Part shown: piece by piece, positions 17,643-26,105 of the stretch
Position numbering within the stretch: position 1 is the stretch's first letter
How the letters are laid out: each line of letters begins with the position of its first letter
NCBI GenBank assembly: GCA_051649605.1
Contig: JBOFHK010000025.1
Location: 71,406-135,405, forward strand
DNA: 64,000 nt
Direction of reading: 5' to 3'
Source: Brevinema_A sp051649605
GTDB taxonomy: Bacteria > Spirochaetota > Brevinematia > Brevinematales > Brevinemataceae
The notes under the pieces: generated by a model
The model's database searches: none
What the model was told of the DNA's origin: nothing
What the model saw: only the letters and a program-made list of their open reading frames with translations
Translations under genes and position numbers: made by a program

Positions 17643-18335
17643 ATGTTAGAACAATTAAAAGAACGTGTTTTTCAGGCAAATCAACAATTAGTACAAAAAA
17701 ATTTAGTAGTTCTTACCTGGGGTAATGCCAGTGCTTTTGATCCCGATTCGGGTTATGTAGTAATTAAACCTAGCGGTATCGCTTATCATCTGATGAGTCC
17801 AAAAGATATGGTCATCATAGATCTTGATGGTACGATTATCGAAGGGGAACTCAACCCTTCCTCAGATACTCAAAGTCATCTTGCTCTTTATAAGGCGTGG
17901 GAAGGAGTTTGTGGCATTGTGCATACCCATTCCTTACATGCGACTGCTTGGTCTCAATCAGGGCTTGATTTAACAATCCAAGGGACAACTCACGCCGATT
18001 ATTTCTATGGGGATATTCCCAATATTCCTTACCTAAGTGCCGAAGCAACAAATCAAGCATATGAACATCATACAGGGGTTAGTATTGTCGCCGAATTTAC
18101 AAAACGTCGTATTGATCCTTTAAGCTTAAGTGCTTGCTTATTATCTGGGCATGGGCCTTTTACGTGGGCAGAAAATATCGAAAAAGCTGTCGAAAAAGCT
18201 GTCGTACTCGAATATATTGCACAAATGGGATTCCTTTGTGCTTCTTTAAATTCTCCTAGTAGATTACCTCAACATATTGTAGATAAACATTTTCTTAGAA
18301 AACATGGTGCTAATGCCTATTACGGTCAGAAATAA
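17643..18335 (+). CDS. ulaF: L-ribulose-5-phosphate 4-epimerase
   Basis: A 230-residue class II aldolase-family epimerase, near the 228 of E. coli UlaF. It converts L-ribulose 5-phosphate to D-xylulose 5-phosphate, which enters the pentose phosphate pathway. Zinc and catalytic residues line up with the known enzymes: Asp75, His94 and His96 in HTHSLHA, and His170 in LSGHGPF. Sequence alone would also fit AraD or SgbE, but divergence from a full ula operon makes UlaF the best name. AAGGAG lies 5 bases before the ATG. Confidence 0.93.
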   Translation: MLEQLKERVFQANQQLVQKNLVVLTWGNASAFDPDSGYVVIKPSGIAYHLMSPKDMVIIDLDGTIIEGELNPSSDTQSHLALYKAWEGVCGIVHTHSLHATAWSQSGLDLTIQGTTHADYFYGDIPNIPYLSAEATNQAYEHHTGVSIVAEFTKRRIDPLSLSACLLSGHGPFTWAENIEKAVEKAVVLEYIAQMGFLCASLNSPSRLPQHIVDKHFLRKHGANAYYGQK

Positions 18336-18440
18336 TAAGTATTAATGTTATTGTGAATAATATATTTTTAAATTATAAATTATCTATTGGCATTAATAAG
18401 AGAGAGAATTCTCTCAAACAAATATGATAAGATCACCATA

Positions 18441-18476
18441 AAAAAAGTCCCCAAAATTTAGGGACTTTTTTATTTT
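18441..18476. terminator. Bidirectional intrinsic terminator (ulaF / surE)
   Basis: An 11-bp stem AAAAAAGTCCC / GGGACTTTTTT (18441-18451 with 18461-18471) with a 9-base loop, flanked by A and T runs on the two sides. It serves both convergent genes. Confidence 0.88.
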
Positions 18477-18487
18477 TGTTGAATATT

Positions 18488-19276
18488 TTACTCTTCTACA
18501 GACAGTTCTGTTAAAAATTCTAGCTGCGACTGCAGAATCTCATCGTACATCACACCTTTATGAAGGGCAGTAACCACAATATAGCCATCTTCCAAACAAT
18601 ATACATCGGTACCTTCTTGAGAATTAGCATGTTTCGCCACAGTATCGATACGAACGTAATCTTTATCATCCTGAGAAGAATGATACAACTCCGTTTTATA
18701 GTTATGTATTCCTAAAGTTGTTAATTTGATTCCTTTGGCAGGCATAATTGAAGGAAAATTAATATTGATAATCGAACCTTTATAGTGGAGCAACTCACGA
18801 GGCATACAATCAACAATCCTCCGCGTCATTTTTGCCGCATAAGCAAATAATGCTGCTTCATTCTGGGTTGAAATTTGCCCCTGTTCATCAAAAAGATCCA
18901 GTGATAAAGCAATAGCCATAACTCCATGAAAACTTGCCTCACGGGCAGCACCTACGGTACCAGAATAAAAAATATCATGACCAGCATTCTCTCCATAATT
19001 GATTCCTGAAAGAATCAAATCAAAAGAAGTGGTAAAAAGACCCTGTAAGGCAGCTCGTGCACAATCGGCAGGTGTTCCATCAAGTGCAAATCCTTTAATA
19101 CCATCCGTCATTTTTTTAACTTCTAAATGATCCGAAAAATTAATCGCATGGCTGAAAGCACTTTTATGATTAAGAGGAGCACACATATAAGAATCATAAA
19201 AATCTCGAAACTCTTTATATAAAGTTTGGATACCTATTGCGTCATATCCATCGTCATTAGTAAATAATATTTTCAT
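18488..19276 (-). CDS. surE: 5'/3'-nucleotidase SurE
   Basis: A 262-residue metal-dependent phosphatase acting on nucleoside monophosphates. The metal ligands of the family are visible: TNDDG near residue 8, HKSAFSHAI (Ser) and SGINYGENAGHDIFYSGTV (Asn). The second of two adjacent ATGs (19276) is spaced 6 bases from AGGA and is preferred to the first (19279). It is downstream of, and almost touching, the CBS-domain gene; dnaN lies upstream in the same direction, so the three may be co-transcribed. Confidence 0.94.
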   Translation of the reverse strand: MKILFTNDDGYDAIGIQTLYKEFRDFYDSYMCAPLNHKSAFSHAINFSDHLEVKKMTDGIKGFALDGTPADCARAALQGLFTTSFDLILSGINYGENAGHDIFYSGTVGAAREASFHGVMAIALSLDLFDEQGQISTQNEAALFAYAAKMTRRIVDCMPRELLHYKGSIININFPSIMPAKGIKLTTLGIHNYKTELYHSSQDDKDYVRIDTVAKHANSQEGTDVYCLEDGYIVVTALHKGVMYDEILQSQLEFLTELSVEE

Positions 19277-19284
19277 CATTCTTC

Positions 19285-19977
19285 CTATTTTGTAAATTTA
19301 ACCGTTAGCTCCAATAATTTTGCCCCTTCGGTACGAGAAATTGTAATTATCATCCCATAATCCTGTAACTCTTCTCCAAACTGAGGCACGTAGGTAAATT
19401 TTTCGATAACATAACCTCCGATGCTATCACAATTTTCACAGGATAAATCCATAGAAAACTTTTTATTAAATTCTTCTAAAAGAAGGCGAGGATCAATAAT
19501 AAATTGTCCATCCTGTTCAATAATCTGTTCTTTTAAATTTTCATCATTTTCTTCACTATTCCAAAACACATCGAGAATATCAGTTTTTGTAACAATACCT
19601 CGAACTGCTCCATGCTCATCCACAACAACTGCAAAAGAGTATTGTTTTTTTTTAAATTCTTCTAATAATTCTAATAAAATTTTATTTTCGGAAATAAACA
19701 TCGGATAATGGAGAATAGCATTAAGATCAAATTCTTGAGAATCACATGTTAATAGATCATGAATATATAAAATACCAAGAATATTGTCTACCCCATCTTT
19801 ATAAACAGGATAACAAGCATGAGGGTTTTGGGTAATAATATTAACAATATTATCGTACGTATCTTCGATATTAATTAATTGGATCATCGAGATAGGGGTA
19901 AGTATATCTTCCGCTTCGTATTCTGATAAGAATTGTTTTAAAAGATCTGAGCGTTTCCTATAACTATCACTGTCCAT
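19285..19977 (-). CDS. CBS-domain protein, CorC/HlyC type
   Basis: A 230-residue cytoplasmic protein with two CBS domains (about 20-140; HACYPVYKDGVDNILGILYI and the FAVVVDEHGAVRGIVT signature), then a CorC_HlyC transporter-associated domain (about 150-228) including GGYVIEKFTYVPQFGEEL. It lacks the DUF21 membrane domain of larger relatives, so it resembles E. coli CorC (YbeX), linked to magnesium/cobalt homeostasis. Its true partner is unknown. It lies between dnaN and surE with gaps of 12 and about 8 bases. Confidence 0.87.
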   Translation of the reverse strand: MDSDSYRKRSDLLKQFLSEYEAEDILTPISMIQLINIEDTYDNIVNIITQNPHACYPVYKDGVDNILGILYIHDLLTCDSQEFDLNAILHYPMFISENKILLELLEEFKKKQYSFAVVVDEHGAVRGIVTKTDILDVFWNSEENDENLKEQIIEQDGQFIIDPRLLLEEFNKKFSMDLSCENCDSIGGYVIEKFTYVPQFGEELQDYGMIITISRTEGAKLLELTVKFTK

Positions 19978-19989
19978 AAATAGTTTTCC

Positions 19990-21114
19990 TTAATTTGTTT
20001 TCATTGGCATGGTGATATACTCATAATCATTTTCACCAGCAGGTTTTAATAAAATAGGGCTTCCTGAAGAATTTACAGAAATCAGGACTTTTTTCCCTTG
20101 AATAATTCTTAAAAATTCGGTAAGAGCCTTATGATTTACAGCAATTGATGCCACTTCTTGAGAACCAGATAATTCTTCTACTACTACCGAATCGCTACTA
20201 TTACCCTGTACGGTAACCCCAGAAACAAGCAAATGCATACCTTCTACATCAAGCTTAACTTTACCAGATTCGTTATCTGCCATAATCGATACAAGCTGTA
20301 AACAAGAAATCAAACTACTCGCATCAACAGTAATCGTAGAGGTAGTTTGTGCAGGGATGACATCACGATAGTTGGGAAATTTACCTTCTACTAAATTGGT
20401 AAAGACATAAGTATTATCAATTTTAAAATAAGCTTGGCCACTAGAAACGGCAAATAACACTTCTCCTTGAGTTAAAGAATCACTAATCGTTTTCATAATC
20501 CGCTGAGGAACAATGATATCAGTAACTACTTCACCAATTTTTTCCTCAAAAGATTTGGAAATCACCGCCAATCGTTTACCATCTGTGGTTACAAAAGATA
20601 GCATTCCTACAGAACTTTCCGTAATAAAAGTCCCAGTAAATGCAACCTGTGCCTGATCATGAGAAACAGCAAATTCTGTTGCCGTAATTAATTCTCGTAA
20701 AACACTTTGATTGATTTTGATATAGCTACTCCAATCAAATTCTTTAAAGGTTGGATAAGTATCTGCTAAAACTCCATTTAAACGAAATATTGGGGATTGC
20801 TTTCCTTCGGGTTGGATGATTACTTCCAATTCTCCTTCTTTTTGTTCCAAACAAATAACTTCTCCAGGAATGTTACGAATAATTTCTAAGAGTTTTTTGG
20901 ATAATAAACTAATCTTACCAGCTTGTACAACATTTGCTGTTGCTTCAATCTTAACCCCATGGTCTCCATTATAACTTTGAATAATCACTTGTCCGTCATT
21001 ATGGACTTCTAAATAAATATTTAATAAAATACTTAAAGGTGTTCTTGGATTAATAATTGAGTCAGAAATCATCAAGGCTTTCAAAAACTCATCTTTGTTA
21101 ATAGTAAACTTCAT
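19990..21114 (-). CDS. dnaN: DNA polymerase III beta subunit (sliding clamp)
   Basis: About 374 residues, near the family's 366-380, with three clamp domains of similar fold (N-terminal MKFTINKDEFLKAL; middle SVLRELITATEFAVSHDQAQ; C-terminal HKALTEFLRIIQ). It encircles DNA and tethers polymerase. The longer frame to 21177 is unlikely: GGAG at 21125-21122 is 7 bases before the ATG at 21114, and the sequence from MKFTIN matches the normal clamp start. No dnaA or recF is adjacent, unlike the classical origin region; surE and a CBS protein follow instead. Confidence 0.95.
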   Translation of the reverse strand: MKFTINKDEFLKALMISDSIINPRTPLSILLNIYLEVHNDGQVIIQSYNGDHGVKIEATANVVQAGKISLLSKKLLEIIRNIPGEVICLEQKEGELEVIIQPEGKQSPIFRLNGVLADTYPTFKEFDWSSYIKINQSVLRELITATEFAVSHDQAQVAFTGTFITESSVGMLSFVTTDGKRLAVISKSFEEKIGEVVTDIIVPQRIMKTISDSLTQGEVLFAVSSGQAYFKIDNTYVFTNLVEGKFPNYRDVIPAQTTSTITVDASSLISCLQLVSIMADNESGKVKLDVEGMHLLVSGVTVQGNSSDSVVVEELSGSQEVASIAVNHKALTEFLRIIQGKKVLISVNSSGSPILLKPAGENDYEYITMPMKTN

Positions 21115-21284
21115 CATACATCTCCAGTGATATAATTCAACATAATAAATGATACATTCTTTTTCGTAAAATTGCAAGCCTTTAAAGGATTTTTTACAAA
21201 TTTTTGTTACTATTTTTCTAGCAATACCGATTAATTAAGAATATTAAAAAAATCTTACAGAAAATAAAATTCGGAGAAATTAGA

Positions 21285-21866
21285 ATGACAGAAAAAGAAA
21301 AAATGATTCAAGGACAACTTTATAATTCTGGTGATCCAGAATTAGTGAGCGATCGATTTAAAGCCCAAACACTCTGCTGGAAATATAACCAACTCAGCCC
21401 ATCCGAACAAGGACAAAAAGATAAACTTATCAAACAGCTTTTTGGTAGTATTAAAACTACTTTCTATATCGAACCAAATTTTCGATGTGATTATGGATAT
21501 AATATTTCTATAGGGGAAAATTTTTATATGAATTATGACTGCGTCTTTTTAGATATTTGCCCTATTACTATTGGAGATAATTGTATGATCGCCCCAGGTG
21601 TCCATATTTATACAGCAACACATCCTGTAGAATACCAACAAAGAAATAGTAAAACAAATACACAAGGCGAATCTATATGTATCGAATTTGGAAAACCGAT
21701 TACCATAGGGCACAATGTTTGGATTGGGGGACGTGCTGTAATTTTACCAGGTGTTTCTATAGGAGATGGTGCAGTTATCGCTTCTGGATCAATAGTAAAT
21801 AATTCCGTCCCCTCAAACACTATCTACGGCGGTAACCCTGCTCGATTCCTCAAAAATATTATTTAA
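21285..21866 (+). CDS. Maltose/galactoside O-acetyltransferase-like, left-handed beta-helix
   Basis: A 193-residue trimeric hexapeptide-repeat acetyltransferase. The Mac domain (about 5-60, LYNSGDPELVSDR) is followed by hexapeptide repeats. Catalytic His is expected in YTATHPVE, and the family signature IGHNVWIGGRAVILPGVSIG is intact. It transfers acetyl from acetyl-CoA to a sugar hydroxyl. E. coli Maa and NodL are relatives. It stands alone, followed by a strong terminator. Confidence 0.9.
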   Translation: MTEKEKMIQGQLYNSGDPELVSDRFKAQTLCWKYNQLSPSEQGQKDKLIKQLFGSIKTTFYIEPNFRCDYGYNISIGENFYMNYDCVFLDICPITIGDNCMIAPGVHIYTATHPVEYQQRNSKTNTQGESICIEFGKPITIGHNVWIGGRAVILPGVSIGDGAVIASGSIVNNSVPSNTIYGGNPARFLKNII

Positions 21867-21898
21867 TAAATTTTATTAACAAAGATTAACGAAATTTC

Positions 21899-21936
21899 AG
21901 TACTAACACCATGTGATGTTATTAGTACTTTTTTTA
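21899..21936 (+). terminator. Intrinsic terminator after the acetyltransferase
   Basis: AGTACTAA (21899-21906) pairs with TTAGTACT (21922-21929) and is followed by seven T residues. It comes 33 bases after the stop codon. Confidence 0.8.
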
Positions 21937-22591
21937 TTCCCCTTTTTTCTTTCTGATAAAATTCTTCAAGAAATAATTACTATCCCTCGCTATAGTATTG
22001 TCTATATTTTTACCAACCAACACCAGATTAACGAAGTATTTTTTGACCACCAAAAAATACCCTATCAAACAAACCACCTTTCTAATAACTCTATTCTACG
22101 TAATACCAATACTACCAAAATTGTGTTAATACCCTACCCTCAATATTATACGACTAATAGATACGCTTCCAAGAGGTACCAATAAAGGTTGGGCAAGACC
22201 TTCGGTTTCCAAATATCGTCTTTATACCCTTCAAATACGATATTTATCTAATCCCATGTTTCCTTTTCAAACCAATAAAAATGGTACAGCACCCAGTGGT
22301 CTGTGGTACAATCACTTTACCGCCTCTTATATAACCAATCCCAAAGATCTTCAAGTAGATCATATTGTTCCCTTCAAAGAAGCTTTTCGCTCTCAAAACC
22401 ATCTTTGGACAAAAAAAGAAATCTATAGCTTTTATAATTCTACTCTACTCTCCGCACTCTTACCTACATACAAAGATGAAAATCAACGCAAAAGCGATTC
22501 CAAAGAATATCTTCCACCAAATCCTCTATTTCAGAAGATTTATCAAGATATGTGGCACTATACCAAAAAACATTATCAACTAAACGATTAA
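21913..22591 (+). pseudogene. Frameshifted secreted HNH nuclease (GmrSD/DUF1524 type)
   Basis: Two open stretches in different frames make up one damaged gene. The downstream part, open from 22130 and continuing through the ATG at 22256, has HNH/DUF1524 features: LIDTLPRGTNKGW, then VDHIVPFKEAF with the catalytic His, then NQRKSDSKEYLPPN and a terminal W. The upstream part (21913-22185) is in another frame and begins with a hydrophobic stretch like a signal peptide, though its start lies inside the preceding terminator. A shift of one base around 22110-22150 would join them. I see no ribosome site for the downstream part alone, so it is probably not expressed intact. Confidence 0.65.
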
Positions 22592-22693
22592 TTAATCCCT
22601 ATCAAAAATCCAACTGTTTTTTAGAATCAAATAATAATATAAAGAATTTATTAAGATTCAATTGTAAATCCCCTAGATTTCATTACCAAGATA

Positions 22694-22722
22694 TTGCAAA
22701 AATTCTCTATTTAAACTATAAT
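22694..22722 (+). promoter_or_regulatory. Sigma-70-type promoter of the PTS-nanE operon
   Basis: TTGCAA (22694-22699), 17 bases, then TATAAT (22717-22722), 24 bases before the EIICB start codon, so the leader is very short. Confidence 0.7.
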
Positions 22723-22745
22723 CTATAGGCATTCTCGGAGGGTTT

Positions 22746-24239
22746 ATGTTTAAATATTTTCAAAAAATTGGAAAATCCTTAATGCTTCCTATCGCTGTGC
22801 TCCCAGCAGCAGGGTTATTATTAGGGATTGGGGGAGCATTATCCAATCCTAATACCATCCAAGCATATCCATTTTTAGATATTACTTGGATTCAAAGTAT
22901 CCTACAAGTTATGGCTGCTTCTGGAGAAATTATTTTTGTTAACCTCGCCTTACTAATCTGTATTGGTATCACAATCGGTCTTAGTCATTCAGATAAAGGT
23001 ACCGCTGCCTTAAGTGCTGTTGTGGGATTCTTGGTAATGAATGCAGCCATCAAAAGCCTCCTCCATATCAGTAGGACTGAAGGATCAATCGACACAGGAG
23101 TCGTTGGAGCCTTGGCTATGGGCTTTGTGATCTCCTATCTTCATAATAAATACCACGATATTCAATTACCAGAGGTATTAGGGTTTTTTGGGGGTTCTCG
23201 ATTTATTCCTATTATTTCTTCTTTTAGCGGAATCCTCATCGGTTTTTTATTTTTTCTTATATGGCCAGAATTTCAAAAAGGATTAATCACTGCAGGTAAT
23301 TCTATTGCCAGTCTTGGATCTTTTGGGACATTTTTATATGGATTTCTTTTGAGGCTCACAGGGGCAATTGGTCTTCATCATATGATTTATCCTCTCTTTT
23401 GGCTTACAGAACTCGGTGGAGTTGAACAAGTAGCAGGGCAAACGATCGTTGGAGCTCAAAATATTTTCTTTGCTCAATTAGCCAATCCTACCCATACAGG
23501 ATTATTTACAGAAGGGACTCGATTTTTTGCTGGGCGTTTTGTAACAATGATGTTTGGTCTTCCTGGAGCTTGTTTGGCAATGTATCTCTCCGTTCCTATA
23601 GAAAAACGAAAATTAGTCGGGGGGCTTTTCCTCAGTGCTGCCATAACTTCTTTTATTACAGGGATCACCGAACCAATTGAATTTATGTTTCTATTTGTTG
23701 CTCCTTATTTATACGTTCTTCATGCTTTTTTGGATGGTCTATCTTTTTGGATCGCCGATCTCTTGAATATTTCTATAGGTAATACTTTTTCTGGTGGATT
23801 TATTGATTTTACACTCTTTGGGATTCTTCAAGGTAATGAATCCACCAACTGGATATATGTACCAATTATTGGTGTTTGTTGGTTTTTTCTTTATTTCTTT
23901 AGTTTTAAATTTCTGATTAGCCTATTTAATATCCCCACCCCTGGTAGGGAAGAAGACGGCGAAGATATTCATATCCTTAGTAAGGATTCCTTACAACAAA
24001 CCGCAGTAACAATCTTAAATGCTCTTGGCGGTAAAGACAATATCGAAGATATTGATGCTTGTATTACGAGACTTCGTATCGCCGTAAAAGATATCCATAA
24101 GGTCGACCAAGTCGCTCTCAAAAAAACTGGAGCTAGTGCCGTATTAGAAATGCAGGGGGGTATCCAAGCAATTTTTGGTGCCATGGCAGACCCTCTCAAA
24201 CAACGGATCAATAAGCTACTTGAGCGAGAGGATCAATAA
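22746..24239 (+). CDS. PTS EIICB, glucose/N-acetylglucosamine family
   Basis: A 497-residue fusion of a membrane EIIC domain (about 1-395; starts FKYFQKIGKSLMLPIAVLP, with GITEPIEFMF in the substrate site) and an EIIB domain (about 415-490) whose phosphorylated Cys lies in DACITRLRI. No EIIA is fused or adjacent. Members carry glucose, GlcNAc, maltose or related sugars. Because nanE follows in the same operon, N-acetylmannosamine, delivered as its 6-phosphate, is the most likely substrate; GlcNAc remains possible. Confidence 0.92.
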   Translation: MFKYFQKIGKSLMLPIAVLPAAGLLLGIGGALSNPNTIQAYPFLDITWIQSILQVMAASGEIIFVNLALLICIGITIGLSHSDKGTAALSAVVGFLVMNAAIKSLLHISRTEGSIDTGVVGALAMGFVISYLHNKYHDIQLPEVLGFFGGSRFIPIISSFSGILIGFLFFLIWPEFQKGLITAGNSIASLGSFGTFLYGFLLRLTGAIGLHHMIYPLFWLTELGGVEQVAGQTIVGAQNIFFAQLANPTHTGLFTEGTRFFAGRFVTMMFGLPGACLAMYLSVPIEKRKLVGGLFLSAAITSFITGITEPIEFMFLFVAPYLYVLHAFLDGLSFWIADLLNISIGNTFSGGFIDFTLFGILQGNESTNWIYVPIIGVCWFFLYFFSFKFLISLFNIPTPGREEDGEDIHILSKDSLQQTAVTILNALGGKDNIEDIDACITRLRIAVKDIHKVDQVALKKTGASAVLEMQGGIQAIFGAMADPLKQRINKLLEREDQ

Positions 24240-24288
24240 GAAAAAAAATCACACAGATATTTTAAAGAATAGACATAAGGAGTTTTTT

Positions 24289-24612
24289 ATGAATCAATCG
24301 TTTTTTCAAAAAATCGGATCATTTTTTCAAAATTGCTGTAAGAAAAAATCACATTCTTATACTTGTACTACAAAAACAGATACCGTAGATTTACTAGAAG
24401 CTCTCGGTGGTAAAGAGAATATCAAACATCTTGATGCTTGTATTACACGACTTCGACTAGAATTAAACAATCCTTCTAAGATTTGCAAAACTGAGTTGAA
24501 AAAACATTCTGTTGCAGTAATCGAAGTGCAGAATGGTGTTCAACTTGTTTTAGGAACCAAAACGCAGCTTATAAAAGAAGAAATGGAACAATTATTAAAT
24601 TATAGGAGCTAA
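24289..24612 (+). CDS. Stand-alone PTS EIIB domain protein
   Basis: A 107-residue protein. Residues about 28-105 form an EIIB domain of the glucose family, with the phospho-Cys in DACITRLRLEL, nearly copying the EIIB end of the preceding gene (EALGGKENIKHLDACITRLR against NALGGKDNIEDIDACITRLR). The short N-terminus SFFQKIGSFFQ resembles the very start of the EIIC domain, as if the EIIC had been deleted from a duplicate. Cys pairs in NCCKKK and YTC are unusual. The start is fixed by AAGGAG 6 bases before the ATG. It may supply a second phosphocarrier or be a regulatory copy. Confidence 0.82.
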   Translation: MNQSFFQKIGSFFQNCCKKKSHSYTCTTKTDTVDLLEALGGKENIKHLDACITRLRLELNNPSKICKTELKKHSVAVIEVQNGVQLVLGTKTQLIKEEMEQLLNYRS

Positions 24613-24614
24613 TG

Positions 24615-25295
24615 ATGATCAATTCTCTCAAAGGGCAGCTCGTAGTTTCCTGCCAAGCACTACCCCATGAACCCTTACACAGCTCTTTTATCATGTCTAA
24701 AATGGCACTTGCTGCCTACCGTGGAGGAGCTAAAGGTATCCGAGCCAATACCGTACAAGATATTCAGGCGATCCGTAATGAAGTAGATCTACCAATTATC
24801 GGTATTATCAAACAAGAATATGGTGATCATCCTGTATTCATTACCCCAACCATGAAAGAAGTTTCTGCTCTCGCTCATATTCAGGTCGATATTATCGCTG
24901 TTGATGCAACCAAGCGTCCTCGCCCTGATGGATTATCAACAGCAGAGTTTCTTACACAAATAAAAAAAAATTATCCAAAAATTCTTATAATGGGAGATTG
25001 TGCCAATTTAGAAGACGTTGTACTTGCCATGGAATATTGCGATTTTATCGGAACAACTCTCTATGGATACACAGATTATACTCAAGGTTGTGATATTTCT
25101 AAGGATAATTTTAGCCATCTTCAAAAAGTCATCGAACTGAGTAGCAAACCTGTAATTGCAGAAGGTAAAGTTAATACTCCAGAAAAAGCAAAACTATGTT
25201 TAGAGCTAGGAGCTTGGTGCGTAGTAGTCGGTGGGGCGATCACTAGACCCATGGAAATTACCGAACGTTTTATCAACGAGATGGGGCTTTCTTAA
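24615..25295 (+). CDS. nanE: N-acetylmannosamine-6-phosphate 2-epimerase
   Basis: About 226 residues, TIM-barrel, matching the NanE family (E. coli 229). It converts ManNAc 6-phosphate to GlcNAc 6-phosphate in sialic-acid or ManNAc use. Signature parts are AAYRGGAKGIRAN, LPIIGIIKQEYGDHPVFITPT, IAVDATKRPRP with the active-site Lys, IAEGKVNTPEKA and VVGGAITRP. The gene overlaps the stop of the EIIB gene, so the PTS and this enzyme are made together. Two ATGs are adjacent; the second is better spaced from AGGAG. Confidence 0.95.
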   Translation: MINSLKGQLVVSCQALPHEPLHSSFIMSKMALAAYRGGAKGIRANTVQDIQAIRNEVDLPIIGIIKQEYGDHPVFITPTMKEVSALAHIQVDIIAVDATKRPRPDGLSTAEFLTQIKKNYPKILIMGDCANLEDVVLAMEYCDFIGTTLYGYTDYTQGCDISKDNFSHLQKVIELSSKPVIAEGKVNTPEKAKLCLELGAWCVVVGGAITRPMEITERFINEMGLS

Positions 25296-25528
25296 ATTGT
25301 AGCTCTCTATAAAACCCCTATAAATAATTTATTGATAAGAAGAAACAGCTTATCAAATATTATCCCTCTCATAACAAGATTTTTAATATTGTTCTATGTA
25401 CTTATAGAATAATTCGATAAAAACTTACAAAAGCTCTCCCACAGGAAATTCCCTATAGAAATTCTCCTATGGGAAAATTAAGATTGATAGGTGCACTCAA
25501 GATACACTCTTGATTAGTGTATGCTTTC

Positions 25529-26011
25529 TCAGAAAAAACTAAATAAAACCTCTACGTCAATCGTCTTACTCGTGATCGCTTGTGGATCATGACTCCCTAA
25601 TAATACGGCGTCTTTTTTTATCCACCCAGCCTTTCCATAAAAGGCTACTAACGAGGGACAACATGTAAAGACTCCGAAATCAATATTTTTATTCTTCTCG
25701 ATCCACTCAGTCGCCACCTTAATAAGGATCGTCCCAAGTCCACGACCACGAAAAGATTCCTCTATTGCTATACAGCTTAGCCCCATAATATTAAAAGTCA
25801 ATCCTACGTGATTAATCATCATTCGTACCACTCCTAGGTAGGTAATCATCTTATCCTCAGAATAACAATAAAAAGATTGAGCTTTTAATTCCGGTCTATG
25901 ACAATTCTCTTCTTGATATCCATAAGTATGCTGAAGAAGCGTAACAATATCGTTTTTAATCCGATCGCTTACTATGTGATAAGGAGTTGTTTCTATTTTA
26001 AATTCTTTCAT
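25529..26011 (-). CDS. GNAT-family N-acetyltransferase
   Basis: A 160-residue protein with the GNAT fold. The acetyl-CoA loop is visible as SFRGRGLGTILI (Arg/Gly-rich pyrophosphate binding), and VAFYGKAGWIKK is the usual C-terminal strand. The substrate could be a small amine, an antibiotic or a protein. The ATG at 26011 has GGAG 9 bases upstream; the one at 26026 has none. It stands alone between nanE and the groEL terminator. Confidence 0.85.
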   Translation of the reverse strand: MKEFKIETTPYHIVSDRIKNDIVTLLQHTYGYQEENCHRPELKAQSFYCYSEDKMITYLGVVRMMINHVGLTFNIMGLSCIAIEESFRGRGLGTILIKVATEWIEKNKNIDFGVFTCCPSLVAFYGKAGWIKKDAVLLGSHDPQAITSKTIDVEVLFSFF

Positions 26012-26051
26012 TCTCTTAAGCTCCATAAAATATTTCTGAAAAAATTCTTAC

Positions 26052-26097
26052 TAATCAAATCAAACCCCTTTCTTATGAAAGGGGTTTGATTTGATTA
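26052..26097 (-). terminator. groEL intrinsic terminator
   Basis: A perfect 21-bp stem (26052-26072 with 26077-26097) and a 4-base TTAT loop, 8 bases after the groEL stop on the minus strand. GC pairs are clustered (ACCCCTTTC/GAAAGGGGT). Confidence 0.85.
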
Positions 26098-26105
26098 AGG
26101 TGAAT

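Noticed and set aside
22256..22591. Independent small HNH protein starting at 22256
   Set aside because: No ribosome site, and the conserved domain continues upstream in the same frame to about 22130 without a start.
24175..24288. N-terminal extension of the stand-alone EIIB
   Set aside because: It lies within the EIICB gene in another frame; AAGGAG selects the ATG at 24289.
25430..25480. Hairpin CCCA-AGGA region after nanE as a regulatory RNA
   Set aside because: The stem has several mismatches and no U-run; it could be a weak terminator but support is poor.
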